Shown here one piece after another: positions 41,199 to 51,208 of a stretch of DNA of 64,000 bases (its first letter is position 1; the number at the start of each line of letters is the position of its first letter). This stretch comes from CAYLJJ01 sp964384025 (GTDB taxonomy: Bacteria > Myxococcota_A > Bradymonadia > UBA7976 > UBA1532), in NCBI GenBank assembly GCA_964384025.1, contig CAYLJJ010000010.1:1-64000 (forward strand). The letters run 5' to 3'. The notes beneath the pieces are model-generated. The model saw only the letters and a list, made by a program, of their open reading frames with translations. It did not search any database and was not told where the DNA came from. Both the position numbers and the translations under genes were made by a program.

Positions 41199-44100
41199 TC
41201 AGGGCTGAAACTCCAAAATAATCTCCTCATCCAAGAGCTGCCTCATCCTCTGAGCGCTCTCTCGATGTGCTCGATAGGCCTTCACTTCGATGCGCTCACA
41301 CTGGACACGGACTTCTTGTTGAGCGAAGATCTCTCCCTCTCGCTGCTCCACCGTTCGCTTGAGGCTCAGGCACTCTGAGCGCAGCTCGTCGCTGTGAGGC
41401 AGTCGCTTGACCTCTCCTCCCTCAGGCAGCTTGAGCCGCAGCGCATAGCGCAGCACACGAGGGCTACCCAAGAGGATCGGGTGGAGGCGCTCAGCTAGGC
41501 CAAACCAAGTTTCTGGGCGCCAAGCGAAGGGCAACTTAAAGCGCAAACTCTGCCCCTCTCGATGCCCCAGGGTCTCTGTCTCCACCTCTATCTTCACCTT
41601 CGCAGGCTCAAAGAGATCCTCTACAGAGAGGGGGGTAACCTCATTGAGTTGAGAGCCGGGGAGGTTGCGGCTGATCTCCTGCTCTAAGAGCTGCTTGAGC
41701 TGGCTCAAGTTACGGCTGCCTTTGCGGATCAGTGCACCTCCACGCCCCCGCGCCTGCATCTGAACCTCTCCCTTGGCGCCCCCCTTAAGGTCCAGCTTCA
41801 GGTCCATGCTCAGACGCGCATAGTCATTCTCAGGTGGGTCGAAAGGGATCTTGATCCAGCTGTGCTCCTTGGTCTCTGGATCATAGACCGCTGAGAGGGT
41901 CCCTGGATCATCATGGCGAAGCACGCCTACATCTAAAGCGTCTACAGTGGCGTCGTAGAAGCGCGCCTGAGGGATCCCTTCCTGAGCAGGTATATAGACG
42001 ATGGCGTGGTTAAAGACCTGCCCAGGGACCTCTAAACGCAGAGGCCCTGAGTCTCGTGTTCTCACCAGAGCAAAGCGAGCCTTGAGGCCCATCAGCCGCG
42101 CCAGGGTGATGAAGAGGACCGCCTTATCTTTACAGTCTCCATATTGTCGCGCCAGGACCACAGCTGCGGGGTGGGGTTTCACTCCGGCGATGGGGTGTTC
42201 ATAATCCTGCTGATAGCGGATCCTCTTCATCAGATAGTTGTGGATCTTCTCGATCTTCTCCTGAGGGTTCTTGGTATCCAGGGCCAGCTCATCAGCCAGA
42301 GCCTTCACCTCTGGGCTCTCTCGGAAGGCATCCTTGAGCAGCGCCCGCTCCCAAGCCCAGACCGTCTCCCAGTCGGAGATGGTGCTCACATAGACATGAG
42401 CGGCGGTCTCTGAGAGCTGTGGCATACCAGGCTCTCTGATGATGGGCTGAGCATCTGATGAGGACCAAACGATGCGTATCAGATCCCCCTCAGGGGTCTC
42501 ATAGCGCTCGATCTTACCTTGGCGATGCTCACTCAGCTGAGTCTTAGCGGGAGCCCAGAGGACCCAGCGGCCTCGGTAGATCTGGGTCAGGGGCATCTGG
42601 AACCACCACTGTCGGCTCATATGGTGAGCGAGGTAACTGTCTGGGCGCTGATCGATGCGGTACTGGAGGACCACGGTGGAGCCCACCTCCAGTTGGCGAA
42701 AACGCAGCGTGCGACCTCGGATGGAGGAGGCTTCATTACGCTGCCCCTTGGGATCTATGGAGTAGGCCGCCAGGATGCGAGAGCGCCCCCCCCCACGCAA
42801 GCTCATCCGGGTGTAGCGATCCCGCCCAGCTTGGTTGAGGATATAGATCGCCTGGGTGACCACGTTGATGGTGCTGCCATCAGCGGCCAGAGAGGTGACC
42901 TCATCATCCATCAGAAAGATGACATTGGCGCCCTCTACGGTCTTGATGCTGGGCGCCTTCTGAACGAGCGCGAGGATCTCCACCTCATCAGGAATATCTT
43001 GAGACCAGGGGCCCTCCTCTTTGGGCGCCAAGAAGGCCAAGCGGTTGGCGATCTTCTCATTCTCAGGATCTCGCAGCAGGGCCTCTTTAAAGTAGGCCAC
43101 AGCTTGCTTCTGCGCTCCCCTCTCAAGGGCGAGGGTCGCCAGGAGTTGATAAGCCTCTGGCGCTTGGGGGGCGATACGACGAATCTCCTGGATCGCCGCT
43201 GCGGCCTCCTCAAAGCGCCCCGCTCGGCGAAGGCTCTCCGCCAGACGCCGCCAAGGCTCTCGCAGCTGAGGCCAAGCTTGGGTCATCTTACGAGCCAGCT
43301 GAACCGCCTCCTCATAATGATCATTCTCCTGGATCTGGCGATGCAGCTCTCTGAGGAGGCCGAGAGCATAGGGCAGGCGTTGGAGCATCGCTCGGTGGAG
43401 CTGCTCCGCCTGAGGATAGAGTTTAAGTGACTGAAGGGACTCCGCCCACTCCTCCTCTATGAGGGGCCAAGCAGGCCAGCGCCGGTTGAGATCCCTGAGG
43501 AGCGTAGACTCCTCCTCATGCCAACCCTCCTGGCGAAAGAGCCGGGCCAGCGCCAGGATCGGGAGAGCTCGATCGGGCTGAGTCCGCGTCAGCTCCTGCA
43601 GCAGCCTCCTCGCCTTAATCTCCAGCTTTTGTTGGCTCCAGAAGCGAGCCTGCTTAAGAGAGAAGCGCAGCAGGGAGGGGGCCTCTTTATGGAGTGTCTG
43701 AAGGAGATCTGCGGTGCGACCTCGCTCCTGGTTGTTCCAAAGGGCTACAGCGAGGTGGTAGCGGGCTGAGAGGCTCTTGGGCTGAGCGCTGACCCACTCC
43801 TCAGCCCAGCCCGCTACAGGTGCCTTGAGGCCCAAACGAGCCCCCCAAGAGAGGCGCAGGCGTTGATGATGTTCAGGGCTGATCTTCTCCAGGCGCTGCT
43901 TGATGAGCCCCTTCTCATCAAGCACTCCCTTTGCGGGAGGGGCACCCTCGCTTGGAGTCTGATCGGCGGGCAGAGCTTCAACCGCCGTCGGCCCCAGGAA
44001 CTCTCCTCCAGGCCCTGTAACCCTCAGGACCATCAGCCAGGAGCCTCTCTCTTGAGCGCTCTTGAGCAGGACGCGGTTGACCCCCGCTCGAAGATGAACA

Positions 44101-44945
44101 GGGATGATCACCCCATCAAAGACCCAACCGCCCAGACGACGACCGGCGAAGACCAGCTCATCGTTGACCCAAACCTTGAGGGGATCTGAGCTGCCGATGC
44201 GCAGCTCATAGGTTCCAGCCTCTGCTACCTTGAGGCCAGTAGCAGCGTAGGCGACCAGCCAAGTGTCCGGCGCCATCAGCGCCTCAAAGTTGAGCTTACC
44301 TCGGGGATCCATCCGATAGCCTGTCCGCCAGCCCACCTTCATCAGGTGTCCCTGGTACTGCTTGGAGAGATTCAAATCTTTCTCTGGGGGATAGCTCAGA
44401 TCAAAGCCCTTACCCTGATCATTGCTCCAGGTGCCGATCACCGCTAAGGGAGGGCGAAAACCCACCTCCGCCAAAGCGATATCTCGCCCTGACTCATCCC
44501 CTCTCAAGTGGGCTGCGTGGGCTGCCATCCAGGCTGCAAAGGCGCGCGCCTCTGCCCTGGGATGCTTCTGGCGCAGTTCCCTCAGCAGCGCCTCAAGCTC
44601 GTGTCGCTCCTGAGCGGTCCAGGAGAGATCAGCCAGCTCGTGGAGGAGGTCCAATGGGTCCTCCGCCTGAGGATCTCTGAGCGCGGCCAGGAGGTGCATG
44701 ATCTGCTCCCGAGGCTTGGCCTCCAGCTCAGCCAGGTTCGCGGCCAATTCATGAGCGGTCGCGCTGCTGGGAGCGGCGTCCTCAGCGGCTGCAACAGCGG
44801 CGTGCATCGCGGCAGGGTTTGAGGCGGCGAAATAGGCTTGAACCGCCGCAGCCAGCGCCTCTTGGTCCCGCTGGGGAGGCGATGTCGCTGGAGCTCCTTG
44901 GGAGAGCGCTGGGAGGAGAAGGAGGAGGAGGGAAAGAGGCTTCAT
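41199..44945 (-). CDS. TPR protein with DUF3857 and transglutaminase-like domains
   Basis: 1,248 residues from the ATG at 44945 (GGAG upstream; a TTG one codon earlier is possible). A signal peptide (about 1-18) is followed by a beta-rich region (about 170-330) and TPR-like repeats (about 370-680). A DUF3857 region (about 690-860) and a transglutaminase-like fold follow, with the triad Cys about 938 (QYGDCKDKA), His about 980 (NHAIVY) and Asp about 998 (YDATVD). Bacterial relatives act as periplasmic transglutaminases or proteases, but the substrates are not known. It lies alone, with a 146-base divergent gap to an SDR gene. Confidence 0.85.
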   Translation of the reverse strand: MKPLSLLLLLLPALSQGAPATSPPQRDQEALAAAVQAYFAASNPAAMHAAVAAAEDAAPSSATAHELAANLAELEAKPREQIMHLLAALRDPQAEDPLDLLHELADLSWTAQERHELEALLRELRQKHPRAEARAFAAWMAAHAAHLRGDESGRDIALAEVGFRPPLAVIGTWSNDQGKGFDLSYPPEKDLNLSKQYQGHLMKVGWRTGYRMDPRGKLNFEALMAPDTWLVAYAATGLKVAEAGTYELRIGSSDPLKVWVNDELVFAGRRLGGWVFDGVIIPVHLRAGVNRVLLKSAQERGSWLMVLRVTGPGGEFLGPTAVEALPADQTPSEGAPPAKGVLDEKGLIKQRLEKISPEHHQRLRLSWGARLGLKAPVAGWAEEWVSAQPKSLSARYHLAVALWNNQERGRTADLLQTLHKEAPSLLRFSLKQARFWSQQKLEIKARRLLQELTRTQPDRALPILALARLFRQEGWHEEESTLLRDLNRRWPAWPLIEEEWAESLQSLKLYPQAEQLHRAMLQRLPYALGLLRELHRQIQENDHYEEAVQLARKMTQAWPQLREPWRRLAESLRRAGRFEEAAAAIQEIRRIAPQAPEAYQLLATLALERGAQKQAVAYFKEALLRDPENEKIANRLAFLAPKEEGPWSQDIPDEVEILALVQKAPSIKTVEGANVIFLMDDEVTSLAADGSTINVVTQAIYILNQAGRDRYTRMSLRGGGRSRILAAYSIDPKGQRNEASSIRGRTLRFRQLEVGSTVVLQYRIDQRPDSYLAHHMSRQWWFQMPLTQIYRGRWVLWAPAKTQLSEHRQGKIERYETPEGDLIRIVWSSSDAQPIIREPGMPQLSETAAHVYVSTISDWETVWAWERALLKDAFRESPEVKALADELALDTKNPQEKIEKIHNYLMKRIRYQQDYEHPIAGVKPHPAAVVLARQYGDCKDKAVLFITLARLMGLKARFALVRTRDSGPLRLEVPGQVFNHAIVYIPAQEGIPQARFYDATVDALDVGVLRHDDPGTLSAVYDPETKEHSWIKIPFDPPENDYARLSMDLKLDLKGGAKGEVQMQARGRGGALIRKGSRNLSQLKQLLEQEISRNLPGSQLNEVTPLSVEDLFEPAKVKIEVETETLGHREGQSLRFKLPFAWRPETWFGLAERLHPILLGSPRVLRYALRLKLPEGGEVKRLPHSDELRSECLSLKRTVEQREGEIFAQQEVRVQCERIEVKAYRAHRESAQRMRQLLDEEIILEFQP

Positions 44946-45091
44946 CAAATCTCCATCTGCTTACGATTGTATCCTCGATCACTTTGAGGAAGGGAGCAAC
45001 ACCGCATGCTCATGGAGTTGTTCCTTAGCGCTCCAAGCTCAGCTCCCAGATTGGACTGTCCTCAGGGCAGCCCTCTGGTTATCCTGGCCCG

Positions 45092-45928
45092 ATGCAGAGA
45101 AAGACCGTCCTCATCAGTGGATGCAGCTCAGACTTTGGATTTCGCTCAGCCCAGCTCCTGGCGCGGCGAGGCCACCAGGTCGTCGCTGGGATCAGAGAGC
45201 CCCAGGAGCGAGGCCGTGAAGAGGCTCAGGCCCTAGACCAGCTTCGTCAGAAGGGCCTCGATATTCGCTGTGTCGATCTGGATGTTAATGATGAAGAGAG
45301 TGTTGAACGCGCGATCCCCAAGGGTTTGGAGGTCCTGGTCAATACCGCCGCCTATAGCGTCTTGGGTCCTCTAGAAGCCTGCCCACCTCAGCAGCTCCTC
45401 GATATGCTCAACACCAACCTTGTGGGGGCCTTACGCCTTTTTAGAGCGGTGCTTCCGGGGATGCGTGCCGCAGGACAGGGGCGGATCATTCAGCTCACCA
45501 GCGGCCTGGGTCGCGCAGCTCTGCCCTTTATGGGGATCTACTCAGCCAGCGCCTGGGCTCAAGAGTGCTTCGCTGAGGTCCTCTCTTATGAAACGGCCGC
45601 CTTTGGTGTCGAGGTGGCGATCCTAGAGCCTGCGGGATATCGCCAAGGAGGGCAGCCCAAGAAGCCTGTAGGAGATCAAGATCGCCTCGCGATCTATGAA
45701 GAACAGCTCCTCAACTTCGCCGATCAAGTTCAGGGGGCTGAACAGGGGCCTGGAGATCCAGAGGAGGTCGCCACCGCAGTCCTTCGAGCGGTCGAAGCAG
45801 ATCGGCTGCCTTTGCGCACCCCTGTGGGAGAAGCCACGCGGCGTCTCCTAGAGCTGCGTCGTCGCCTCAGCGCCGATGAATATGAACGTGAGATCCTAGA
45901 GCGCAGTGGTCTCAGCACACCCTCTTGA
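45092..45928 (+). CDS. Short-chain dehydrogenase/reductase lacking the catalytic Lys
   Basis: 278 residues. A Rossmann start TVLISGCSSDFGFRSAQLLARRGH (about 5-28) corresponds to the dinucleotide loop, although the usual GxxxGxG reads GCSSDFG. The catalytic Ser is near 136 (LTSGLG) and Tyr is 150, but the YxxxK motif reads YSASA, so the Lys that orients the cofactor is replaced by Ala154. The NNAG motif is also altered (NTAA). It may be inactive or bind cofactor without turnover. An esterase gene follows 11 bases later on the same strand. The DNA gives a clear Ala codon (gcc), so a single sequencing error would need two base changes. Confidence 0.8.
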   Translation: MQRKTVLISGCSSDFGFRSAQLLARRGHQVVAGIREPQERGREEAQALDQLRQKGLDIRCVDLDVNDEESVERAIPKGLEVLVNTAAYSVLGPLEACPPQQLLDMLNTNLVGALRLFRAVLPGMRAAGQGRIIQLTSGLGRAALPFMGIYSASAWAQECFAEVLSYETAAFGVEVAILEPAGYRQGGQPKKPVGDQDRLAIYEEQLLNFADQVQGAEQGPGDPEEVATAVLRAVEADRLPLRTPVGEATRRLLELRRRLSADEYEREILERSGLSTPS

Positions 45929-45939
45929 GAGGAGATCTA

Positions 45940-46911
45940 ATGTCTGTCCAGATCTATGAGTTCCAGAGCACCCTCCTCCAAGGCAACCCTCTGGGAGACT
46001 CTCCTTTGCGGAGATTCCCAGTCTACACCCCTGAAGGACCAGGCCCCTTCCCTCTGCTCTTTGCCCTGGCAGGCTTCACTGGCACCGGCCTCAGCTTCCT
46101 CAACTACAACTTCTATAGCCCCAACCTTCCTCAGCGTCTTGATCAGCTCATCGCTGAGGGGATGCCTCCTGCTGTGGTGGTGATGGTGGATGCCATGACC
46201 GCCTTGGGAGGGAACCAGTATATCGACTCCTCTGCGGTGGGTCCCTGGGCGAGCCATATCGTTGAGGAGCTGATCCCCTGGGCGGAGGAGCATCTCCCGG
46301 TCAAGAGAGGGCGAGCTTATCGTGGAGCCTTTGGCAGCAGCTCTGGGGGCTATGGAGCGCTGATGCTGGCTCTAAAGCACCCCGAGGCCCTCGCCGGGGT
46401 AGCCAGCCATGCTGGAGACGCCTACTTTCAATATTGCTATCAAGCGGACTTCCCCGCCGCCATCAACGGTCTACGGCGCGCGGGGGGCCTCAACTCCTGG
46501 ATGAAGGGCTGGCGAGGCTATGATCGACTCCCTGGCTGGGCCTTCCCGGTCGCCAATATCGTGGCCATGAGCGCCTTTTACAGCCCTGATCCTGAGGCGG
46601 AGATGGGTTTTCAGCTGCCTTTTGATCTCAGCACAGGGGCACTGCGACCTGAGATCTTTCAACGCTGGCTGGAGTGGGACCCTGTGCGGTTGCTGCCTTC
46701 CAAGGCAGAGGCCCTCAAGGCCCTGCGTCTGCTCTACCTCGATGTTGGGGAGCGGGATGAGTACCATCTACAACATGGTGCTCGTATTCTGGTTGATCAG
46801 CTCAAGCGGGCAGGGGTTGATCATCACTATGAGGAGTTTAACGGGGGACATCGAGGTATCAGCTATCGCTATGCCCGCTCTCTACCGATGCTGGTCAGGG
46901 CGTTGGCCTAG
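45940..46911 (+). CDS. Alpha/beta-hydrolase, esterase D-like
   Basis: 323 residues from the ATG at 45940 (GAGGAG upstream). The nucleophile elbow is GSSSGGYGAL with Ser134. An acidic residue near 275-280 (DVGERDEYHLQHG) and His near 305 (NGGHRGISYR) complete a catalytic triad. The order resembles esterase-D/S-formylglutathione hydrolase or antigen-85-like enzymes. No signal peptide is seen, so a cytoplasmic esterase is expected. It is in an operon with the SDR-like gene; the substrate is unknown. Confidence 0.85.
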   Translation: MSVQIYEFQSTLLQGNPLGDSPLRRFPVYTPEGPGPFPLLFALAGFTGTGLSFLNYNFYSPNLPQRLDQLIAEGMPPAVVVMVDAMTALGGNQYIDSSAVGPWASHIVEELIPWAEEHLPVKRGRAYRGAFGSSSGGYGALMLALKHPEALAGVASHAGDAYFQYCYQADFPAAINGLRRAGGLNSWMKGWRGYDRLPGWAFPVANIVAMSAFYSPDPEAEMGFQLPFDLSTGALRPEIFQRWLEWDPVRLLPSKAEALKALRLLYLDVGERDEYHLQHGARILVDQLKRAGVDHHYEEFNGGHRGISYRYARSLPMLVRALA

Positions 46912-47054
46912 AGGCCACTGGATAGGTATCCATCGAAGTGCTTGTAATAGGCCTAGAATGGCCTCGGCGTCCTCAAGTTCCCACCTGCTTACCTTTTGAT
47001 GTCCATGCTGCCGAGCATTATGGGCTCATCAGATCCGAAACAGGAGAGGGCATA

Positions 47055-48776
47055 TCAGATCCCCAGATGCTGCATAAAGTCCTGGATCAGAGCCTTCATC
47101 AGCCGCTGAGCTTCCGCCTCTCCGTTAGAGAGGGGCTCCTCGCTCTTCAGGGGGCGCACCAACTCAAAATAGAACTTGATCTTGGGCTCGGTCCCTGAGG
47201 GCCGGGCGCGGATCAGGCTGCCATCGGAGTAGCGAAAGAGCAGGACATCGCTTTGAGGGAGGTTGATGAGGCTGCGCTGCCCTGTTTGAAGATCTAGGGC
47301 GCGACCTTGGAGTAGATCTCGTAGCTCCAACAGCGCTCGCTGACCCAGCTTCTTGGGAGGGCTGCTGCGGAGCTGCTCCATGAGCGCTTGAATCTGTGAA
47401 GCCCCCTTTGCCCCCTCCAAACGCAGGCTGCGCTGAGCGCTCAGGTGGAGACCATGCTCTCGGTAGAGCTTCGTGAGGCGATCCAAGATACTGATCCCTT
47501 GCTGCTTACAGCGCGCGGCTAGATCGCAGAAGAGGAGCCCGGCGGAGATCCCATCTTTATCCCGCACCTGCTCACCGCAGGCATAGCCCAAAGCCTCTTC
47601 ATAGCCCATCACAAAAGCTCCCTCGTGGTGCAGCGCGCGATCTGCGATCCACTTAAAGCCGGTGAGGGTTTCAGCGAACTCCGCCTTGTATGAGGCAGCG
47701 ACGCGGGCGAGGAGCTGAGAGGAGACAAGGGTGGTGGCGACGAGGCGGTTGGGGCCTTGTACTCCGTAGCGCAGCAGCTCGTCCCCCAGGAGGACCCCCA
47801 CCTGATCTCCTGTCAGTACTCGCCAACCTGGATCGTCTGGGACAGCGACAGCCAGACGATCTGCGTCGGGATCATGAGCGATGAGCAGCTCTGCCTCGAC
47901 CTTGGCCGCCAAGGCCAGGGCCAGATCAAGGGCTCCAGGCTCCTCAGGGTTGGGGAAAGAGACGGTAGGGAAGTCGGGATCCGGCTCCACCTGCTCCGCC
48001 ACCATATGAAGATCTGTATAGCCGCAGCGGCGCAAGACCCTCTCCATCCCACAACGACCAACGCCATGCATCGCGGTATAGACCAAGCGCAGATCCACAG
48101 GACCATCAAAGCAGCGCAGGGCATCGATGCTCTCCAGATAGGCCCGCTGGCAGTGCTCAGGGACAGAGCGCAGGCGTCCCTCACTTCGCAGCATCCCCAG
48201 ATCAGCCACCCCGATCTCGCCGAGTTGAGCGATGCTGTCGATATGCGCGCTGATGCCTTGATCATGGGGGGGGATGATCTGCGCTCCGCTTCCCCAGTAG
48301 ACCTTGTAGCCGTTGTCCGCTGGGGGGTTGTGGCTGGCGGTGATCATCACCCCCGCAGCGCAGCTCAGGTGGAGGACCGCGTGGGCCAGATGGGGGGTAG
48401 GACCCTGTTCATCAAAGAGCCAGATCTGGAAGCCCAGGGCTCCTAAGACCGCTGCAGTCTCCTGAGCGAAGGCGAGTGAGCCATGGCGAGCGTCATAGCC
48501 GATCACCACGCCACGCTCCAGGGCTTGATGAACCTCAGCCAGGAGATAGTGACCCAAGCCCGCGCTGACTCGACGTATCGTGGCTCGGTTCATACAGCGA
48601 GGTCCCGGCCCCAGAGGACCACGCATCCCCGCTGTGCCAAAGTGCAAGCGGCCCTCAAAGTGTGCTCGTAGGGCTGAAGGATCTCCAAGGAGCGCCTCCC
48701 CCGCTGCGCGAGTTTTGGGATCTGGATCCTCTCCGATCCAGCGCCGCGCGGTGCTGATTAGAGTCTCCATCTTCAT
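47055..48776 (-). CDS. Phosphohexomutase (alpha-phosphoglucomutase/phosphomannomutase family)
   Basis: 573 residues; GAGG lies six bases before the ATG. Interconverts glucose-1-phosphate and glucose-6-phosphate, or the mannose equivalents. The phosphoserine loop ITASHNPP has Ser148. The metal-binding loop is AHDPDADRLAV (about 300-310), and RPSGTEPKIKFY near 535-546 is the phosphate-binding end. Length fits the PgcA/PGM2-like branch rather than the shorter GlmM. Its start overlaps the kinase-FGE stop as ATGA, so it is translated with it. Confidence 0.92.
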   Translation of the reverse strand: MKMETLISTARRWIGEDPDPKTRAAGEALLGDPSALRAHFEGRLHFGTAGMRGPLGPGPRCMNRATIRRVSAGLGHYLLAEVHQALERGVVIGYDARHGSLAFAQETAAVLGALGFQIWLFDEQGPTPHLAHAVLHLSCAAGVMITASHNPPADNGYKVYWGSGAQIIPPHDQGISAHIDSIAQLGEIGVADLGMLRSEGRLRSVPEHCQRAYLESIDALRCFDGPVDLRLVYTAMHGVGRCGMERVLRRCGYTDLHMVAEQVEPDPDFPTVSFPNPEEPGALDLALALAAKVEAELLIAHDPDADRLAVAVPDDPGWRVLTGDQVGVLLGDELLRYGVQGPNRLVATTLVSSQLLARVAASYKAEFAETLTGFKWIADRALHHEGAFVMGYEEALGYACGEQVRDKDGISAGLLFCDLAARCKQQGISILDRLTKLYREHGLHLSAQRSLRLEGAKGASQIQALMEQLRSSPPKKLGQRALLELRDLLQGRALDLQTGQRSLINLPQSDVLLFRYSDGSLIRARPSGTEPKIKFYFELVRPLKSEEPLSNGEAEAQRLMKALIQDFMQHLGI

Positions 48777-51130
48777 CGTGACCTCAAGCTTTCGTTGCTG
48801 TCCGCAGAGGGGATATCCGCCGCCAAGCGAATCCCCACTGCGCGGTGAGTGAGATCTGTAGCCCCTGTGACCCGCGCGCCTAAGCGGCAGCGATCAGGCC
48901 AAGCCCGCCAAGACCCGCCTCTTAGGATATAGCGCCCCCCCACATCTGCGGGAGTAGAGGTCCACTCCCGCACACTTCCCGCCACGCTGCGCATCCCAAA
49001 GGGGCTCTCATCTCCCGGAAACTGGCTCAGAGGGGCAGGGCCTGTGGCTCCTCGCCGTCGTGCATCAGCCAAGCCAGGTACAAAGCGATCTCCCCAAGGG
49101 AAGCAGCGACCATCGGCGCAGCCCCCAGCATAGCTCCACTCCACCTCACTGGGCAGGCGCAGATGCATCCCCAGACGGCGCCCCAGCCACTCAGCATATC
49201 TCATCGCGTCTGTGTGACTCACCGAACAGATGGGGCTTCCTGGTGCAACCTGCTGCCCTGAGCGCCAATGCACTCGATTGCTTCGGATATAGACCAGAGG
49301 ACCCTCTCTACTTCGGGGAAGATGGGGCCTTGCATCAGCGCCCACAGCGATGAGATCCTCCAGAAACTCAAAGTAGGACTCCCAACACACTGGCTGTCGA
49401 GCGATGCAGAAAGAGTTGAGGTCCCAGGCGCGGGCCGAGGCTGCTCCTGGCGCGAGAGAATCAGCGCCAAAGAGGAAGCGTCCCCCTGGAATAAAGAGGA
49501 AGCCAGGGGGAACATGGTTGCTGTGAGGCAAGCTCAACTCGAGGAGGCGTGATTCGCCTGGCTGTAGGTTGAGGGGGAGACGGAAGACAAGGCCATCGGG
49601 GGCGATGAGGCGCAGGATCAAGCGGGTCGCGCTGACCGTACGCTCTGAGAGCGGAGTGCTCCCTAAGCGCAGCAGCGCGCCTGGGCTCCAGACCGGCACA
49701 TGACAGTCTAATTTGGAGAGCTCTGCGATGACCCCCTTGGGCTGAGTATAGATACTCAGGGTAGCGCGATTGCCCAGCTCAGGAGTCAGCGCGCCGGTAT
49801 CAAAGTGCTCTGCTCGGGCGCGATGAAAGAGGGCTGAGATCAGATCACCTCTTCCTCTGGCATCACGAGAGGCGGCCAGGTGGAGATGAGCTAAAGCATC
49901 TCGGGCTTGCTCGGGGTACTCCTCTTCAGCGCGGCGGAGATCGATCACCGCTTGGCTCAGATGCCAAGCCGCTTGCTCACGCCGCTCTAGGGCGCTGGCC
50001 CGTTTACGCCAAGCAGGTCGACGCTCCTCAGGGCTGGCTTCATAGGGTAGAAGAGCTTCTTCTCTGGCAGATTCATTCTCCAGCAGCTCAGCCTGCTCCA
50101 ATAGGCGCTCAAAGGCAGCAGCGTCAGCGCGGCCATCGGTGAGAGCCTCAGTAGCGCCGGCGCCAACGCTGGGGTTGTTCTTTGGAGGGAGCAGCTGTTT
50201 GATCGTATCCCTACGCTCAGCAGGGATAAGAGAGAGAGAGGGCTGCGCCTGATACTCTTCGATATTGACCGCCAGATCCAAGGCGCTCTGGAAACGCTCT
50301 TTGGGATCACGAGCCATCGCTTGGAGGCAAAGCGCCTCTAACTCTGGGGAGATTTCTCGATGAGAAGCTCTTTGGCTGGGGCTCTCCAACTCACCTCGGC
50401 GGACGGCGCGGATCACCTCAATGGCGCGGCTGCCCTCGTAAGGGCGAGTTCCGGTGAGGATCTCGTAGAGGATCGCTCCCAGGGCATAGATATCTGTTCG
50501 ATGATCGATCCGCTCTAGACGGCCTTCAGCCTGCTCAGGGGCCATATAAGCAGGGGTGCCCAGCACATCTCCGATGCGGGTCACATCCCGGGAGCGAAGA
50601 ATGGGAGCCTGCTCGCTTTTGATCTTTGCCAAGCCCCAGTCGGTGAGCACCACCTGTCCGTACTCCCCTACGAAGATATGAGCAGGTTTCAGATCGCGGT
50701 GGATCACCCCATGATCATGGGCATAGGCGAGCCCCTCACAGACACGAGCAAACCAGGAGAGCAAGCGGCTCTGTGGACTCCGATGCAGCAAGCTGCGTAG
50801 AGGACGACCCTCCAGGAGAGACATCACTAGGCAGGGCAGGGCTTTATTGTCAGGGAGATCGATGCAGCCCTGATCATAGGCCACTACGATGTTGGGGTGG
50901 GAGAGTTGGGCACAGATGGAGGCTTCGCGGAGGAAGCGATGACGATGACGCTCGTGCTTCTTTAGCTCAGGGCGCAAGCATTTGATGGCGACCGCTCGCC
51001 CCAGGATCAGATCCTGGGCGCGATAGACCACTCCTACAGAGCCTCGACCCAGCTCAGCGTTCAGGAGATAGCGTCCTGAGAGATCCTGAAGCATAGCGCC
51101 GATGCTACTCGCCTCGTCTCTCTGGATCAT
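48773..51130 (-). CDS. Ser/Thr protein kinase fused to formylglycine-generating-enzyme-like domain
   Basis: 785 residues. The kinase domain (about 20-285) has the Gly loop ELGRGSVGVVY, Lys in VAIKCLRP, the catalytic loop HRDLKP with Asp146 and a DWG in place of DFG, so it should be active. A helical linker (about 300-450) and a PEGA-like beta segment (about 455-525) lead to an FGE-sulfatase domain (about 535-775): PPGFLFIPGGRFLFG, WSYAGGCADGRCFPWGD and LRGGSWRAWPDRCRLGAR. The Cys pair of active FGEs is not clearly present, so this may be a substrate- or ligand-binding version. Kinase-FGE fusions are common in myxobacteria. It starts an operon with the phosphohexomutase. Confidence 0.9.
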   Translation of the reverse strand: MIQRDEASSIGAMLQDLSGRYLLNAELGRGSVGVVYRAQDLILGRAVAIKCLRPELKKHERHRHRFLREASICAQLSHPNIVVAYDQGCIDLPDNKALPCLVMSLLEGRPLRSLLHRSPQSRLLSWFARVCEGLAYAHDHGVIHRDLKPAHIFVGEYGQVVLTDWGLAKIKSEQAPILRSRDVTRIGDVLGTPAYMAPEQAEGRLERIDHRTDIYALGAILYEILTGTRPYEGSRAIEVIRAVRRGELESPSQRASHREISPELEALCLQAMARDPKERFQSALDLAVNIEEYQAQPSLSLIPAERRDTIKQLLPPKNNPSVGAGATEALTDGRADAAAFERLLEQAELLENESAREEALLPYEASPEERRPAWRKRASALERREQAAWHLSQAVIDLRRAEEEYPEQARDALAHLHLAASRDARGRGDLISALFHRARAEHFDTGALTPELGNRATLSIYTQPKGVIAELSKLDCHVPVWSPGALLRLGSTPLSERTVSATRLILRLIAPDGLVFRLPLNLQPGESRLLELSLPHSNHVPPGFLFIPGGRFLFGADSLAPGAASARAWDLNSFCIARQPVCWESYFEFLEDLIAVGADARPHLPRSREGPLVYIRSNRVHWRSGQQVAPGSPICSVSHTDAMRYAEWLGRRLGMHLRLPSEVEWSYAGGCADGRCFPWGDRFVPGLADARRRGATGPAPLSQFPGDESPFGMRSVAGSVREWTSTPADVGGRYILRGGSWRAWPDRCRLGARVTGATDLTHRAVGIRLAADIPSADSNESLRSR

Positions 51131-51208
51131 GGTCTTTGTTTCTTGGGAGAGCCCAGGCTGATCTTTTTTGATCCCTCTAGGCTCTTAGAGGCAGCTTCAG
51201 ACAGGCTA

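Noticed and set aside
42519..43430. 303-codon plus-strand frame inside the TPR/transglutaminase gene
   Set aside because: Shadow of the strong minus-strand gene with its visible triad and TPR pattern.
47757..48446. 229-codon plus-strand frame inside the phosphohexomutase gene
   Set aside because: Shadow; the minus frame has the TASHNP and DPDADR motifs.
51174..51191. Inverted repeat CCTCTA/TAGAGG after the metalloprotease gene
   Set aside because: A 6-bp stem without a following T-run on the transcribed strand; not a convincing terminator.
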